Positions 5,844 through 12,155 of a stretch of DNA of 12,155 bases are shown piece by piece. Location of the stretch: the NCBI GenBank assembly GCA_965368115.1, contig CBDULQ010000107.1, positions 1-12,155 on the forward strand. The letters run 5' to 3'. Source of the stretch: CBDULQ01 sp965368115. GTDB lineage: Bacteria > Pseudomonadota > Gammaproteobacteria > SZUA-229. Numbering within the stretch: position 1 is the first letter of the stretch; each line of letters opens with the position of its first letter. The notes beneath the pieces are model-generated. The model did no database searches and was not told the DNA's origin. It saw only the letters and a program-made list of their open reading frames with translations. The translations under genes and the position numbers were made by a program.

Positions 5844-8828
5844 CTAAACGATTTGTAGCAAATTGGCTGAATGTACTTTTTCGCCTCCAAAGGTTTGTAT
5901 GCGCAGGCGAAAATCTCCATTGCCCGGGCCAAGATTGCTGGTATAGGTCGAATAATAATGCATCGCGAACATCGCCTTCTGGCGTAACTCATCGTTACTC
6001 GCATCGAAATGATTTCCCTGTACCGTCAGGGAGTAGGCGGCCACACTATTATTAATATCACTAAATACATTTTCCGCAACGGTAATGAAACGCCAGGTAT
6101 CCATAGCCCCGGCAAGCCATGGGCTGTTTGCACTACCCCCAATCAGCGTACCGGGTATCAGAGTCACGAGCTTATGCAGTGTATTTCCTGCTATTCTCAT
6201 ACTGCCACTGACATCGTAATCTATAGGTGTTTCGAGCTCCGGATGTGATTTAACGAATGGATCGGACCCCAGGTCGACACCCTGGTCGGCAGACTCGTTC
6301 AGCACCAGCTCCCCTTCAAACAGGTTGTCACTAATGCTTCCCATTACTGTCGCATCGGCCAGCCCCAGGCAACGGCCGAAACCAGTCACTATCGATATGC
6401 CTATATACCCATCAAGTAATTCGGCAACACCTGCCTCGGTGAGGTTTCTTTTTCCCAGCTCTTTATAAAAATTTTCAGCAGCTGCCTTAACACCCACTTT
6501 GGACGTCTCCAGAGAATAACGCCCTCTACGGGTAATACTCTTTGCACCGACGGATTTTGCTTTTTTGAAACGTACAAACCGGACGGGGTCATCGGGCAGA
6601 CGCTCGATTAGCCTGTTCGGCTGGCTTTGCGTCCACTTCTTACGACTGGCAGCGGAGAGACCGGCGATTTTCTTTGCCGTTTCGCCCAGCAAGACATCAT
6701 ATCGCTCTACATCAGTCGCCGGATTCAGTGTCCCCAGCTCGGTAAGGTCTTTACCTATATCGGCCTTGCCCGAAAAACTCGTACCCTCGGGCAAAAGTAC
6801 ATCCGTCAATCCACCAATATTAGTGAGCTCCATCCATATCGAAGTCATATGATTTCCAGTCCAGTTGACTTCACATTCCTCTTCGCTACTAATCGAAACA
6901 ATCGATTCCGCCTGTCGCCGACCATTCAACCGTTCGAAAACACAACCCTCTACATCGACACGATCAGCGGTTAGCAGAATTTGTCCCGCTGGCGCTTTCA
7001 GGGAAAAGGACACGTCTCGAAAAATAACTTCCTGCGCCTCGATCGTTAAACTACCCATTTCTTCTTCGATTATGACACTAGTAGAAGCTGTACCACTACC
7101 AACCAGCTTAAAAGTCGAAAATGTACGCCCGGGATCGGCGCTCAGATGATGTTCGCCAGGCAACAGGCACAGCACAACAGCAGGTGTTTTCCTCAGGTCA
7201 TGGAAAGCATCGCCAAGGGTCGCGTATTGACCACCCTGCCCCACGACATAGGCACATCCTCCACCGCTATCCAGATTACAGAGAATCTCCAGTGCCTCGG
7301 CGACATTAGTCACGGAACTCAGCGCACTACACTGGCCACTGAAAGCGATATCCTCAGCCTGAATACTGCAGAGCTCGTCCAGAGCCTGCTGCACATTGGC
7401 CGCTTCAGCATAAAGTTTTTGACAACTATTGTTGAATGGAATATCTGAAGCATCGAGATGTGTACATAAATTATCAAGTGCCTGTTTAACCGTTTTTGCC
7501 TCGCCATACAGGTTTTCACAACCTGATTCGTAGCACACATCGTCAGCTTTAAGATCAGTTAAGCGGGGAAACCCTAAAGCCCTGCAGGCTTCGCCCGGGA
7601 ATGGTGTGGCCACTCCCTCACTCACACTCGCCAGTATCAGATAATGATGATCAACCCCGTTAGGTAGCGCATTACTGAGGACCTTATCGTCCACATATTC
7701 TTGACGCTCCCGTAACGGGAACCACCAGAAGTCTCCCGCGAGAAAATCATGGCTAGTACCGTCTTTCAGGCCGAGAGTAACAATAAGCGAGCTCAAATTG
7801 ATAGTCAGGTCATCATTGACTGAAACATGGGCCAGCGCATTCGCGTCGCCATCATCTTTAAGGCGCACACCCTTTTCGAACCCATGAATGTTCGTGCCTG
7901 TCTTTATCGGCTGCCAGTTAGCACCAACTCGCTTCAGCTCGATATATCCGTCCCAGCGACGTACAAAATCAAATACGGTACTACCGGCACTGTAACTTTC
8001 TACCAGCTCTCCGCGTTTGATGTGACTGTGTGTAGGCGAGATATAAGCTCCAAGGTGCTTTTCCGTTGTGCTATCAAATAACTCATACACCCAATGTCCA
8101 CTGCTGAAGTCGACGGGCTCTTCGCCAATCTTATAGGCTTCGGCACCATTTTCACTGGACCACTTCAGGGTTATACGATCCGCCTCTCCTGAAGCGGAAT
8201 AACGTACATGATGTACCTCCAGGCGAAACAGGTAATTTCCAACGCTGCTATCAAGGTCGACAAGGTCCGCGCAAGGGTCACAATCATTGGCAGATTCACT
8301 GCCGCTACGTAAACTCAGGGTTAACGGCGCATTACCTTTGTTCGGCAACGACTCGAGGCGTGCCTGTCTGGATGCCGGACACCACCTGATCTGCGCCATA
8401 GTCTGGCTCCGGGTACAGGTATCCGCGCCATGCAATCCCGGATCGAGTAATCGGGTATCTTCCAGATATGCGACCGAACGCTCCCATACATCCAGATAGA
8501 GTAGATAGTCCGTTTCAGTGATCGCCGGCGCCTCCGGATAATCGGCCTGGGCGTCATAGCCAAGCGGGTCTACCCCGGTAACCAGCGCAGGCACACCGTC
8601 AACATACGCTTTACCCGGCTTGATAGTCCCATCAGAATTTATCGCAAGACCGCCCTTCGCCGGAATCCCACTACCGATAGTGTCCAGCAATGAGCTTTCC
8701 AGGCGAAATTTCGATATATCTGACTGTTCGTTGATATCACTATCGGTCAGCATTCTTCCCTGCTGCTGATATACGCCTGAGTAACGCTTACCGTTCTGGT
8801 GGCTATCCCTGGATATCTGGGTTTTCAC
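5844..8828 (-). CDS. DUF6519 protein with Cys repeats and beta-helix regions, probable tip or fibre component
   Basis: A 994-residue protein. Residues 1-150 match my recollection of the DUF6519 N-terminus found in eCIS and tail-like loci: MKTQISRDS, RYSGVYQQQGRMLTDSDINE, then LYLDVWER and LHGADTCTRSQTMAQI. Residues 150-425 are beta-rich. Residues 429-521 hold three diverged repeats of about 31 residues with paired Cys. Residues 525-670 look like a right-handed beta-helix (GQGGQYATLGDAF, then short Val/Ile-rich rungs). A basic, helical insertion (705-800) follows, and beta-helix-like rungs resume to about 940 (GNTL, ENVFSDI, GNHFD). The start is GTG at 8828, supported by AGGAGAG six bases upstream; no better ATG precedes it. 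In Afp-type loci the gene after the two baseplate proteins encodes the tail fibre, so a host-contact or tip role is inferred from position and fold. No enzymatic motif was seen. Confidence 0.85.
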   Translation of the reverse strand: MKTQISRDSHQNGKRYSGVYQQQGRMLTDSDINEQSDISKFRLESSLLDTIGSGIPAKGGLAINSDGTIKPGKAYVDGVPALVTGVDPLGYDAQADYPEAPAITETDYLLYLDVWERSVAYLEDTRLLDPGLHGADTCTRSQTMAQIRWCPASRQARLESLPNKGNAPLTLSLRSGSESANDCDPCADLVDLDSSVGNYLFRLEVHHVRYSASGEADRITLKWSSENGAEAYKIGEEPVDFSSGHWVYELFDSTTEKHLGAYISPTHSHIKRGELVESYSAGSTVFDFVRRWDGYIELKRVGANWQPIKTGTNIHGFEKGVRLKDDGDANALAHVSVNDDLTINLSSLIVTLGLKDGTSHDFLAGDFWWFPLRERQEYVDDKVLSNALPNGVDHHYLILASVSEGVATPFPGEACRALGFPRLTDLKADDVCYESGCENLYGEAKTVKQALDNLCTHLDASDIPFNNSCQKLYAEAANVQQALDELCSIQAEDIAFSGQCSALSSVTNVAEALEILCNLDSGGGCAYVVGQGGQYATLGDAFHDLRKTPAVVLCLLPGEHHLSADPGRTFSTFKLVGSGTASTSVIIEEEMGSLTIEAQEVIFRDVSFSLKAPAGQILLTADRVDVEGCVFERLNGRRQAESIVSISSEEECEVNWTGNHMTSIWMELTNIGGLTDVLLPEGTSFSGKADIGKDLTELGTLNPATDVERYDVLLGETAKKIAGLSAASRKKWTQSQPNRLIERLPDDPVRFVRFKKAKSVGAKSITRRGRYSLETSKVGVKAAAENFYKELGKRNLTEAGVAELLDGYIGISIVTGFGRCLGLADATVMGSISDNLFEGELVLNESADQGVDLGSDPFVKSHPELETPIDYDVSGSMRIAGNTLHKLVTLIPGTLIGGSANSPWLAGAMDTWRFITVAENVFSDINNSVAAYSLTVQGNHFDASNDELRQKAMFAMHYYSTYTSNLGPGNGDFRLRIQTFGGEKVHSANLLQIV
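7266..7544 (-). repeat. Three tandem 31-residue coding repeats with paired cysteines
   Basis: Within the DUF6519 protein, residues 429-460, 461-491 and 492-521 share the pattern D-[IV]-x-[FY]-x(3)-C, then a short variable part, then QALDxLC or EALEILC. The Cys pairs are 437/455, 469/487 and 500/517, 17 or 18 residues apart. The DNA copies have diverged, so the duplication is old and the protein pattern has been kept. Each unit looks like a short strand plus a helix. Confidence 0.8.
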
Positions 8829-8834
8829 TTTTTT

Positions 8835-8841
8835 CTCTCCT
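8835..8841 (-). promoter_or_regulatory. Ribosome binding site that decides a GTG start
   Basis: AGGAGAG on the minus strand is followed by six A residues and the GTG at 8828. This is the strongest Shine-Dalgarno in the block and supports the GTG start of the DUF6519 gene. Confidence 0.8.
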
Positions 8842-8847
8842 GATGTT

Positions 8848-8874
8848 CAACAGTGGCTATCCGGCAGACTGTTG
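8848..8874 (-). other. 7-bp inverted repeat just upstream of the DUF6519 ribosome site
   Basis: CAACAGT and ACTGTTG form a perfect 7-bp stem with a 13-base loop, ending 6 bases before the AGGAGAG site. No T tract follows on the minus strand, so it is not a normal terminator. It could be an mRNA processing or translation-control hairpin, or an operator-like palindrome. Function is unknown. Confidence 0.3.
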
Positions 8875-8919
8875 TTCAAAATGTGTTTAGCCTGGCTGAC
8901 TTGTTTAATTCATCGCGTT

Positions 8920-10515
8920 TTAAGAACTTAATTCCGGTGGAGTACATAATAGACGGGCATCCGGGATCAACAGCGGCCGTATTCCCACGGGCAAATAGTC
9001 GGCCATTTTATCTATTACGGCCTGCCGCCCAAGGCAGTATCGAACATTATGAAATGCCCCCATCTCACCGCCGTCTTCCGAGCCCTTACAGATTTTATCT
9101 ATCGTTGCCGGGTGAAGAACGCCTGCACCATAATCTTTATAACGATCCGCATAGAATACTGGCGCAGTAAATACGCATGTCTTTCTATACAGCAAATGAT
9201 CGGCACTGAAACCTTTCGGCAGACATGAATAGCGGATACAGCCACCAACCGGATAGGCCACTGGCCCTGTGGCATTTCTACGAATTGTTCCGGCAAACAC
9301 ACAGTCGCTTGCCTGTATTGTTTTCGCAAAGGTCACCCCAAGCAGGGTACAGAATGCCATACGCACCAGACCGTCCAGCGCACGAATTTGCTCGAACAGA
9401 GTCGATACTGCATCGATGACCGGGCTTTCGACCGAGGCGGTTTCTACAATGACCTTTTTTACTGCACAGTTCTCGAACTCAACACGGCCCGCAGCACTAA
9501 TCGTCAGAGTATTATCAATGCAGACATTTTCGAAACGATAGATAACATCATCGGATAGCGTCCTGGTTCCCGTTATACGCAGGGGAGTATCATTCAGGCC
9601 TCGAATCCGATAAACATTTTGCACGCTACCATTTTCCTTTCTCTGCAATTCTTCCAGCTCGACATGTTCCGGATGACTCTCAAGCTGGCCCCAGCTCAGG
9701 CTGATGTATTTATTGGGAAAAAATCCGGGCTCAGGCGGATAGTAAATCTGCAATCTACGCCCGTGAAAATGACCTCGACGCCAGTCAGGTTCGCGAATAT
9801 CCACAGTGCGAAGCGATTTGTCTTCGTAGCTACCCGGAAAGCAGGCCGCCCCCAGAGAATTGGCCTGTCGCCACCACACGGGCTCCAGGCTATCTGCAAA
9901 ATGGGTCTGTTTCGCAACTGGATTGCTCTCTTCGGATATAACGGCTCGTGAATGTCGACGGAAATCCACGGTCACCGCTGCAATACCCGGGTGCCGCGCC
10001 ATCAACTGAGGCGGGGCATCGTCGACATCCAGCTCTTCATCCTCTCCCAATGCCGTTGCTGGTACGAGAGGCATGCCGACTCTCGGTGTCAACGCAATTC
10101 TTTGCCAGCCTTCCTGCAATTCCACTTCGAGACGTGATACCGCCTGAGCAATTTCCTCGGCTACGACTCCGGTGCCTTTTCCTTTTCTCCAGCTCACGGC
10201 GTTAGCAATTTCCTCGCGCTGCCCTGCCGCACTCGGCGATACCAGTCGCACATCCAGCAATTGAGCCAGATAAGGCAATACCCAGTCCTGGCACACGCTG
10301 CCCTGCGGATCATCATTATCCGGGAAGATGTCTGCCAGACGCTGTTCCAGGGTGGCGTCGATTTTGTCCAGAAATTCACCACACGCATCAAGATATCTGG
10401 CCAGATCACCCAGTGCGACTATCTTTCCGTCTGTCAAAACATGATTGTCTCTGGCCCTGTATTCAGCAGGTAACAGCGCATAAAGCTGTGGGCCGAATTT
10501 TGAAGACCAGTTCAT
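8920..10515 (-). CDS. Tail protein I-like baseplate protein (eCIS, Afp12 position)
   Basis: A 531-residue protein. The N-terminal 145 residues match the gpI/TIGR02242-type tail protein pattern: LPAEYRARD (15-23), a helical stretch, then DWVLPYLAQLLDVRL (77-91), REEIANAVSWRKGKGT (100-115) and a helix ending near LTPR. REPDWRRGHFHGRRLQIYYP (241-260) corresponds to the block that leads into the wedge contact region in this family. Residues 300-410 contain short beta rungs (ITGTRTL, RFENVCI, VEFENCAVKKV, ASDCVFAGTI) that suggest an inserted beta-helix. The C-terminus has CIRYSCLP (426-433) and EDGGEMGAFHN (480-490), blocks I associate with eCIS-type members. The ATG at 10515 overlaps the stop of the baseplate gene in ATGA and has GAGGAA 8 bases upstream. 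It probably joins the baseplate wedge to the fibre or tip. Sequence-level identification is by motif only. Confidence 0.8.
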   Translation of the reverse strand: MNWSSKFGPQLYALLPAEYRARDNHVLTDGKIVALGDLARYLDACGEFLDKIDATLEQRLADIFPDNDDPQGSVCQDWVLPYLAQLLDVRLVSPSAAGQREEIANAVSWRKGKGTGVVAEEIAQAVSRLEVELQEGWQRIALTPRVGMPLVPATALGEDEELDVDDAPPQLMARHPGIAAVTVDFRRHSRAVISEESNPVAKQTHFADSLEPVWWRQANSLGAACFPGSYEDKSLRTVDIREPDWRRGHFHGRRLQIYYPPEPGFFPNKYISLSWGQLESHPEHVELEELQRKENGSVQNVYRIRGLNDTPLRITGTRTLSDDVIYRFENVCIDNTLTISAAGRVEFENCAVKKVIVETASVESPVIDAVSTLFEQIRALDGLVRMAFCTLLGVTFAKTIQASDCVFAGTIRRNATGPVAYPVGGCIRYSCLPKGFSADHLLYRKTCVFTAPVFYADRYKDYGAGVLHPATIDKICKGSEDGGEMGAFHNVRYCLGRQAVIDKMADYLPVGIRPLLIPDARLLCTPPELSS

Positions 10516-12155
10516 AGTGTGTATTCCTCATACTGAACCGAAATGCCCAGACCATCTTCGGCAACATATATCACCTGGCTCTCTTCAACTTCCATCATGC
10601 GAATGACGCCACTGTCACCTTTGACAATTCTAAGAGGCGTACCGGTATAGGTTGAAATGGTACAGTCAGAGTTTTCCACTCCCTGAATCGCTTCAACAAC
10701 CTGGTATAACTCTGCTCTATAAAGGGGTTTCCCGAGCGCTCTGTATTCCAGTTTGAATGCGTTCAGCAATGCCGATTTAACTTCTGTTTTAACAGACTCC
10801 GGGTCAAAACTGTCGCTTTTGATCCGCAATTTCACATCCAGCGTGACAACCACCGGTAGATAGTCAGTTACGGATACAGCGACTCCGGGCAATGTATAAG
10901 TTCTCAGATACTCTTCGAGCACCTTCTGCAATTCACTACTCAGCTCTACACCGCCTGCTGGCACGACGACGACCTGTATTTTTTCCCCTCGAATAAATGG
11001 ACCGTTGTTTCGGAATGCATTGGCCTGCCATACACTGCTGTGAGCACTCGCAAGATGTTTAAAATCACTCAGGGATACTGCGCGTTTCAATGTCAGGACT
11101 GATGCCGGAGCCGTATCACGCAGGGATTCGATACTCTCTTTCCCACCACCTCCTGACGATGGAAGGGGCTGCCGGACTTCATCAAGTAAATAATGTGGTT
11201 TCACCGGCCGAATCAGGCTTCCGGCATCCAGATTCCCTGACAAACCTGCACCTTTGCGCCAGGCAATACGTAAATTATTATTCCCGGAGGGTAGTCGGCG
11301 GCCGTGGCTACCGTCACCAAAACAGATATTGATATAGCCTTCCTCAGTCATACGCACACAGTAATGAGTATCAGTCGGCCCTGAATCGTTTAATGTGGAC
11401 ACCTGCCGCCAGGTCTGGTTGTCTACGGTAATATCGATATCAGCTCTAACCCCTGACTCCATCGAGACATCCGCGACAAAGGACACCTCGGCGTTATTGA
11501 ATTGAAATATCTGATTCGACGCGGTAGCCTCGCCACTGCCCAGTACACGTTCAGGCTGTCTCTCGCCGTGTCCGGCATTGACTACATTGGCGTAAATAAC
11601 CGTATTACCACGCGTGAAACCAGCATCACCATCCAGCGCCGGTGTAAATTCAATACTACTGGCATTCTTATCGACTTTGGTGATCGTGGCGGACATGGCG
11701 TTGCTATAAATTTCATCGTTCACTTGTCCGATAACAAGCTTTCGATCGATACCCAGCTGTTCAGGAAACTGATCCAGATCCAGGGCCAGTCGATTGAGTT
11801 CGTCTGTATGCAATGGCGCTTGATTATTGTTCGAGCCCGTGGCCTGAACACTGTATTTGAACGGACCGTACATACGTTCAATAATGGAAGAAGAGAAGTC
11901 GAACGGGCTGTTAAAATCCACAGAAAAAGCCTCTTCGAACTCATCGATGGTTTCGATTTTCAGCACGCTACGTGTACCGTCCTCATCTTCGATAACAACC
12001 CAGTCACCTCCCGCCAGCTCTCCATGCCCTCCGGGGAACACAAGCCGATCATCCGTGGAAATCGATGCTGTTCCGACAGGAAGAATATTGTCAGGAAACA
12101 CGTAAATAGCCATGATGCTGCTATCTTTGATTTTTATATAACGACTCACATAAGC
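10512..12155 (-). CDS. Putative baseplate assembly protein (TIGR02243, gpJ/Afp11-like), probably 5'-truncated by the window edge
   Basis: The readable part is 545 residues from a GTG at 12149, but the frame stays open to 12155 and neither that GTG nor the ATG at 12113 has a visible ribosome site. The protein matches the middle and end of TIGR02243 baseplate proteins: RVLGSGEATASNQ (201-213), TWRQV, THYCVRM, FGDGSHGRRLPSGNN (277-291), WRKGAGLSGN, and RDTAPASVLTLKRAVSLSDF (344-363). It ends in the gp6/gpJ-like tail with LGKPLYRAELYQVV (472-485). The usual N-terminal block of this family, with its PEWTDHNPSDPG-like signature, is missing and should lie past the right edge if the gene is partial. 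The product forms baseplate wedges around the spike hub, next to its overlapping partner at 8920-10515. A genuinely short version starting at 12149 or 12113 cannot be excluded. Confidence 0.88.
   Translation of the reverse strand, partial: AYVSRYIKIKDSSIMAIYVFPDNILPVGTASISTDDRLVFPGGHGELAGGDWVVIEDEDGTRSVLKIETIDEFEEAFSVDFNSPFDFSSSIIERMYGPFKYSVQATGSNNNQAPLHTDELNRLALDLDQFPEQLGIDRKLVIGQVNDEIYSNAMSATITKVDKNASSIEFTPALDGDAGFTRGNTVIYANVVNAGHGERQPERVLGSGEATASNQIFQFNNAEVSFVADVSMESGVRADIDITVDNQTWRQVSTLNDSGPTDTHYCVRMTEEGYINICFGDGSHGRRLPSGNNNLRIAWRKGAGLSGNLDAGSLIRPVKPHYLLDEVRQPLPSSGGGGKESIESLRDTAPASVLTLKRAVSLSDFKHLASAHSSVWQANAFRNNGPFIRGEKIQVVVVPAGGVELSSELQKVLEEYLRTYTLPGVAVSVTDYLPVVVTLDVKLRIKSDSFDPESVKTEVKSALLNAFKLEYRALGKPLYRAELYQVVEAIQGVENSDCTISTYTGTPLRIVKGDSGVIRMMEVEESQVIYVAEDGLGISVQYEEYTL
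10524..10529 (-). promoter_or_regulatory. Ribosome binding site inside the end of the baseplate gene
   Basis: GAGGAA on the minus strand lies 8 bases before the ATG at 10515 and inside the last codons of the baseplate gene. With the ATGA overlap this indicates translational coupling of the two baseplate genes. Confidence 0.65.

Noticed and set aside
7121..7448. Plus-strand open frames opposite the Cys repeats of the DUF6519 gene
   Set aside because: These are antisense shadows caused by codon bias in the repeat region. They have no start signals or domains.
8853..9170. Plus-strand open frame of 105 codons spanning the end of the tail protein gene
   Set aside because: It overlaps the conserved EMGAFHN region of the real gene in antisense and its translation resembles no protein. 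It is a shadow.
1896..12155. An ordinary Mu- or P2-like prophage remnant
   Set aside because: No integrase, terminase, capsid or lysis gene is seen. DUF4157 and DUF6519 point to an eCIS-type particle, although the missing right flank keeps this from being final.
1..12155. CRISPR arrays, tRNA or rRNA genes, insertion sequences, attachment sites
   Set aside because: No regularly spaced repeats, cloverleaf-like segments, transposase frames or terminal inverted repeats were found. The gaps between genes are too short to hide any of these.

Overview
The window shows one housekeeping gene facing a convergent block of five genes that look like the back end of an extracellular contractile injection system (eCIS) or a related phage-tail-like particle. 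The first gene (plus strand, bases 14-1828) is a full-length allophanate hydrolase of the urea carboxylase pathway. This nitrogen gene, the proteobacterial look of the protein, the roughly 50% GC composition and the good Shine-Dalgarno sites suggest an environmental Gram-negative bacterium, probably a proteobacterium. That placement is an inference; no rRNA or other marker is present.

Everything from 1896 to the right edge is on the minus strand and is read right to left. The order is: a TIGR02243-type baseplate assembly protein (gpJ/Afp11-like, apparently cut by the right edge), a tail protein I-like baseplate protein (Afp12 position), a 994-residue DUF6519 protein with a Cys-containing tandem repeat and beta-helix-like regions (the fibre position in Afp-type loci), and two DUF4157 (eCIS_core) proteins, each with an intact HExxH motif and each with a different, unrecognised C-terminal half. 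The first two genes overlap by ATGA and the next gaps are 92, 41 and 94 bases, so they probably form one operon. The last gene may also have its own promoter and sits behind a small hairpin.

Working model (inference): the baseplate pair and the DUF6519 protein build the tip and host-contact part of a contractile particle. The two DUF4157 proteins are candidates for cargo, or for processing or loading factors, carried by it. No sheath, tube, LysM, PAAR spike, tape measure, AAA ATPase or terminator-cap gene lies in the window; these would be expected beyond the right edge or elsewhere. The points most worth following are the two different C-terminal domains behind DUF4157, the Cys-paired 31-residue repeats and the helical insertion in the DUF6519 protein, and the truncated baseplate gene at the edge. 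No RNA genes, insertion sequences or CRISPR arrays were seen, and no gap between genes is longer than 100 bases.
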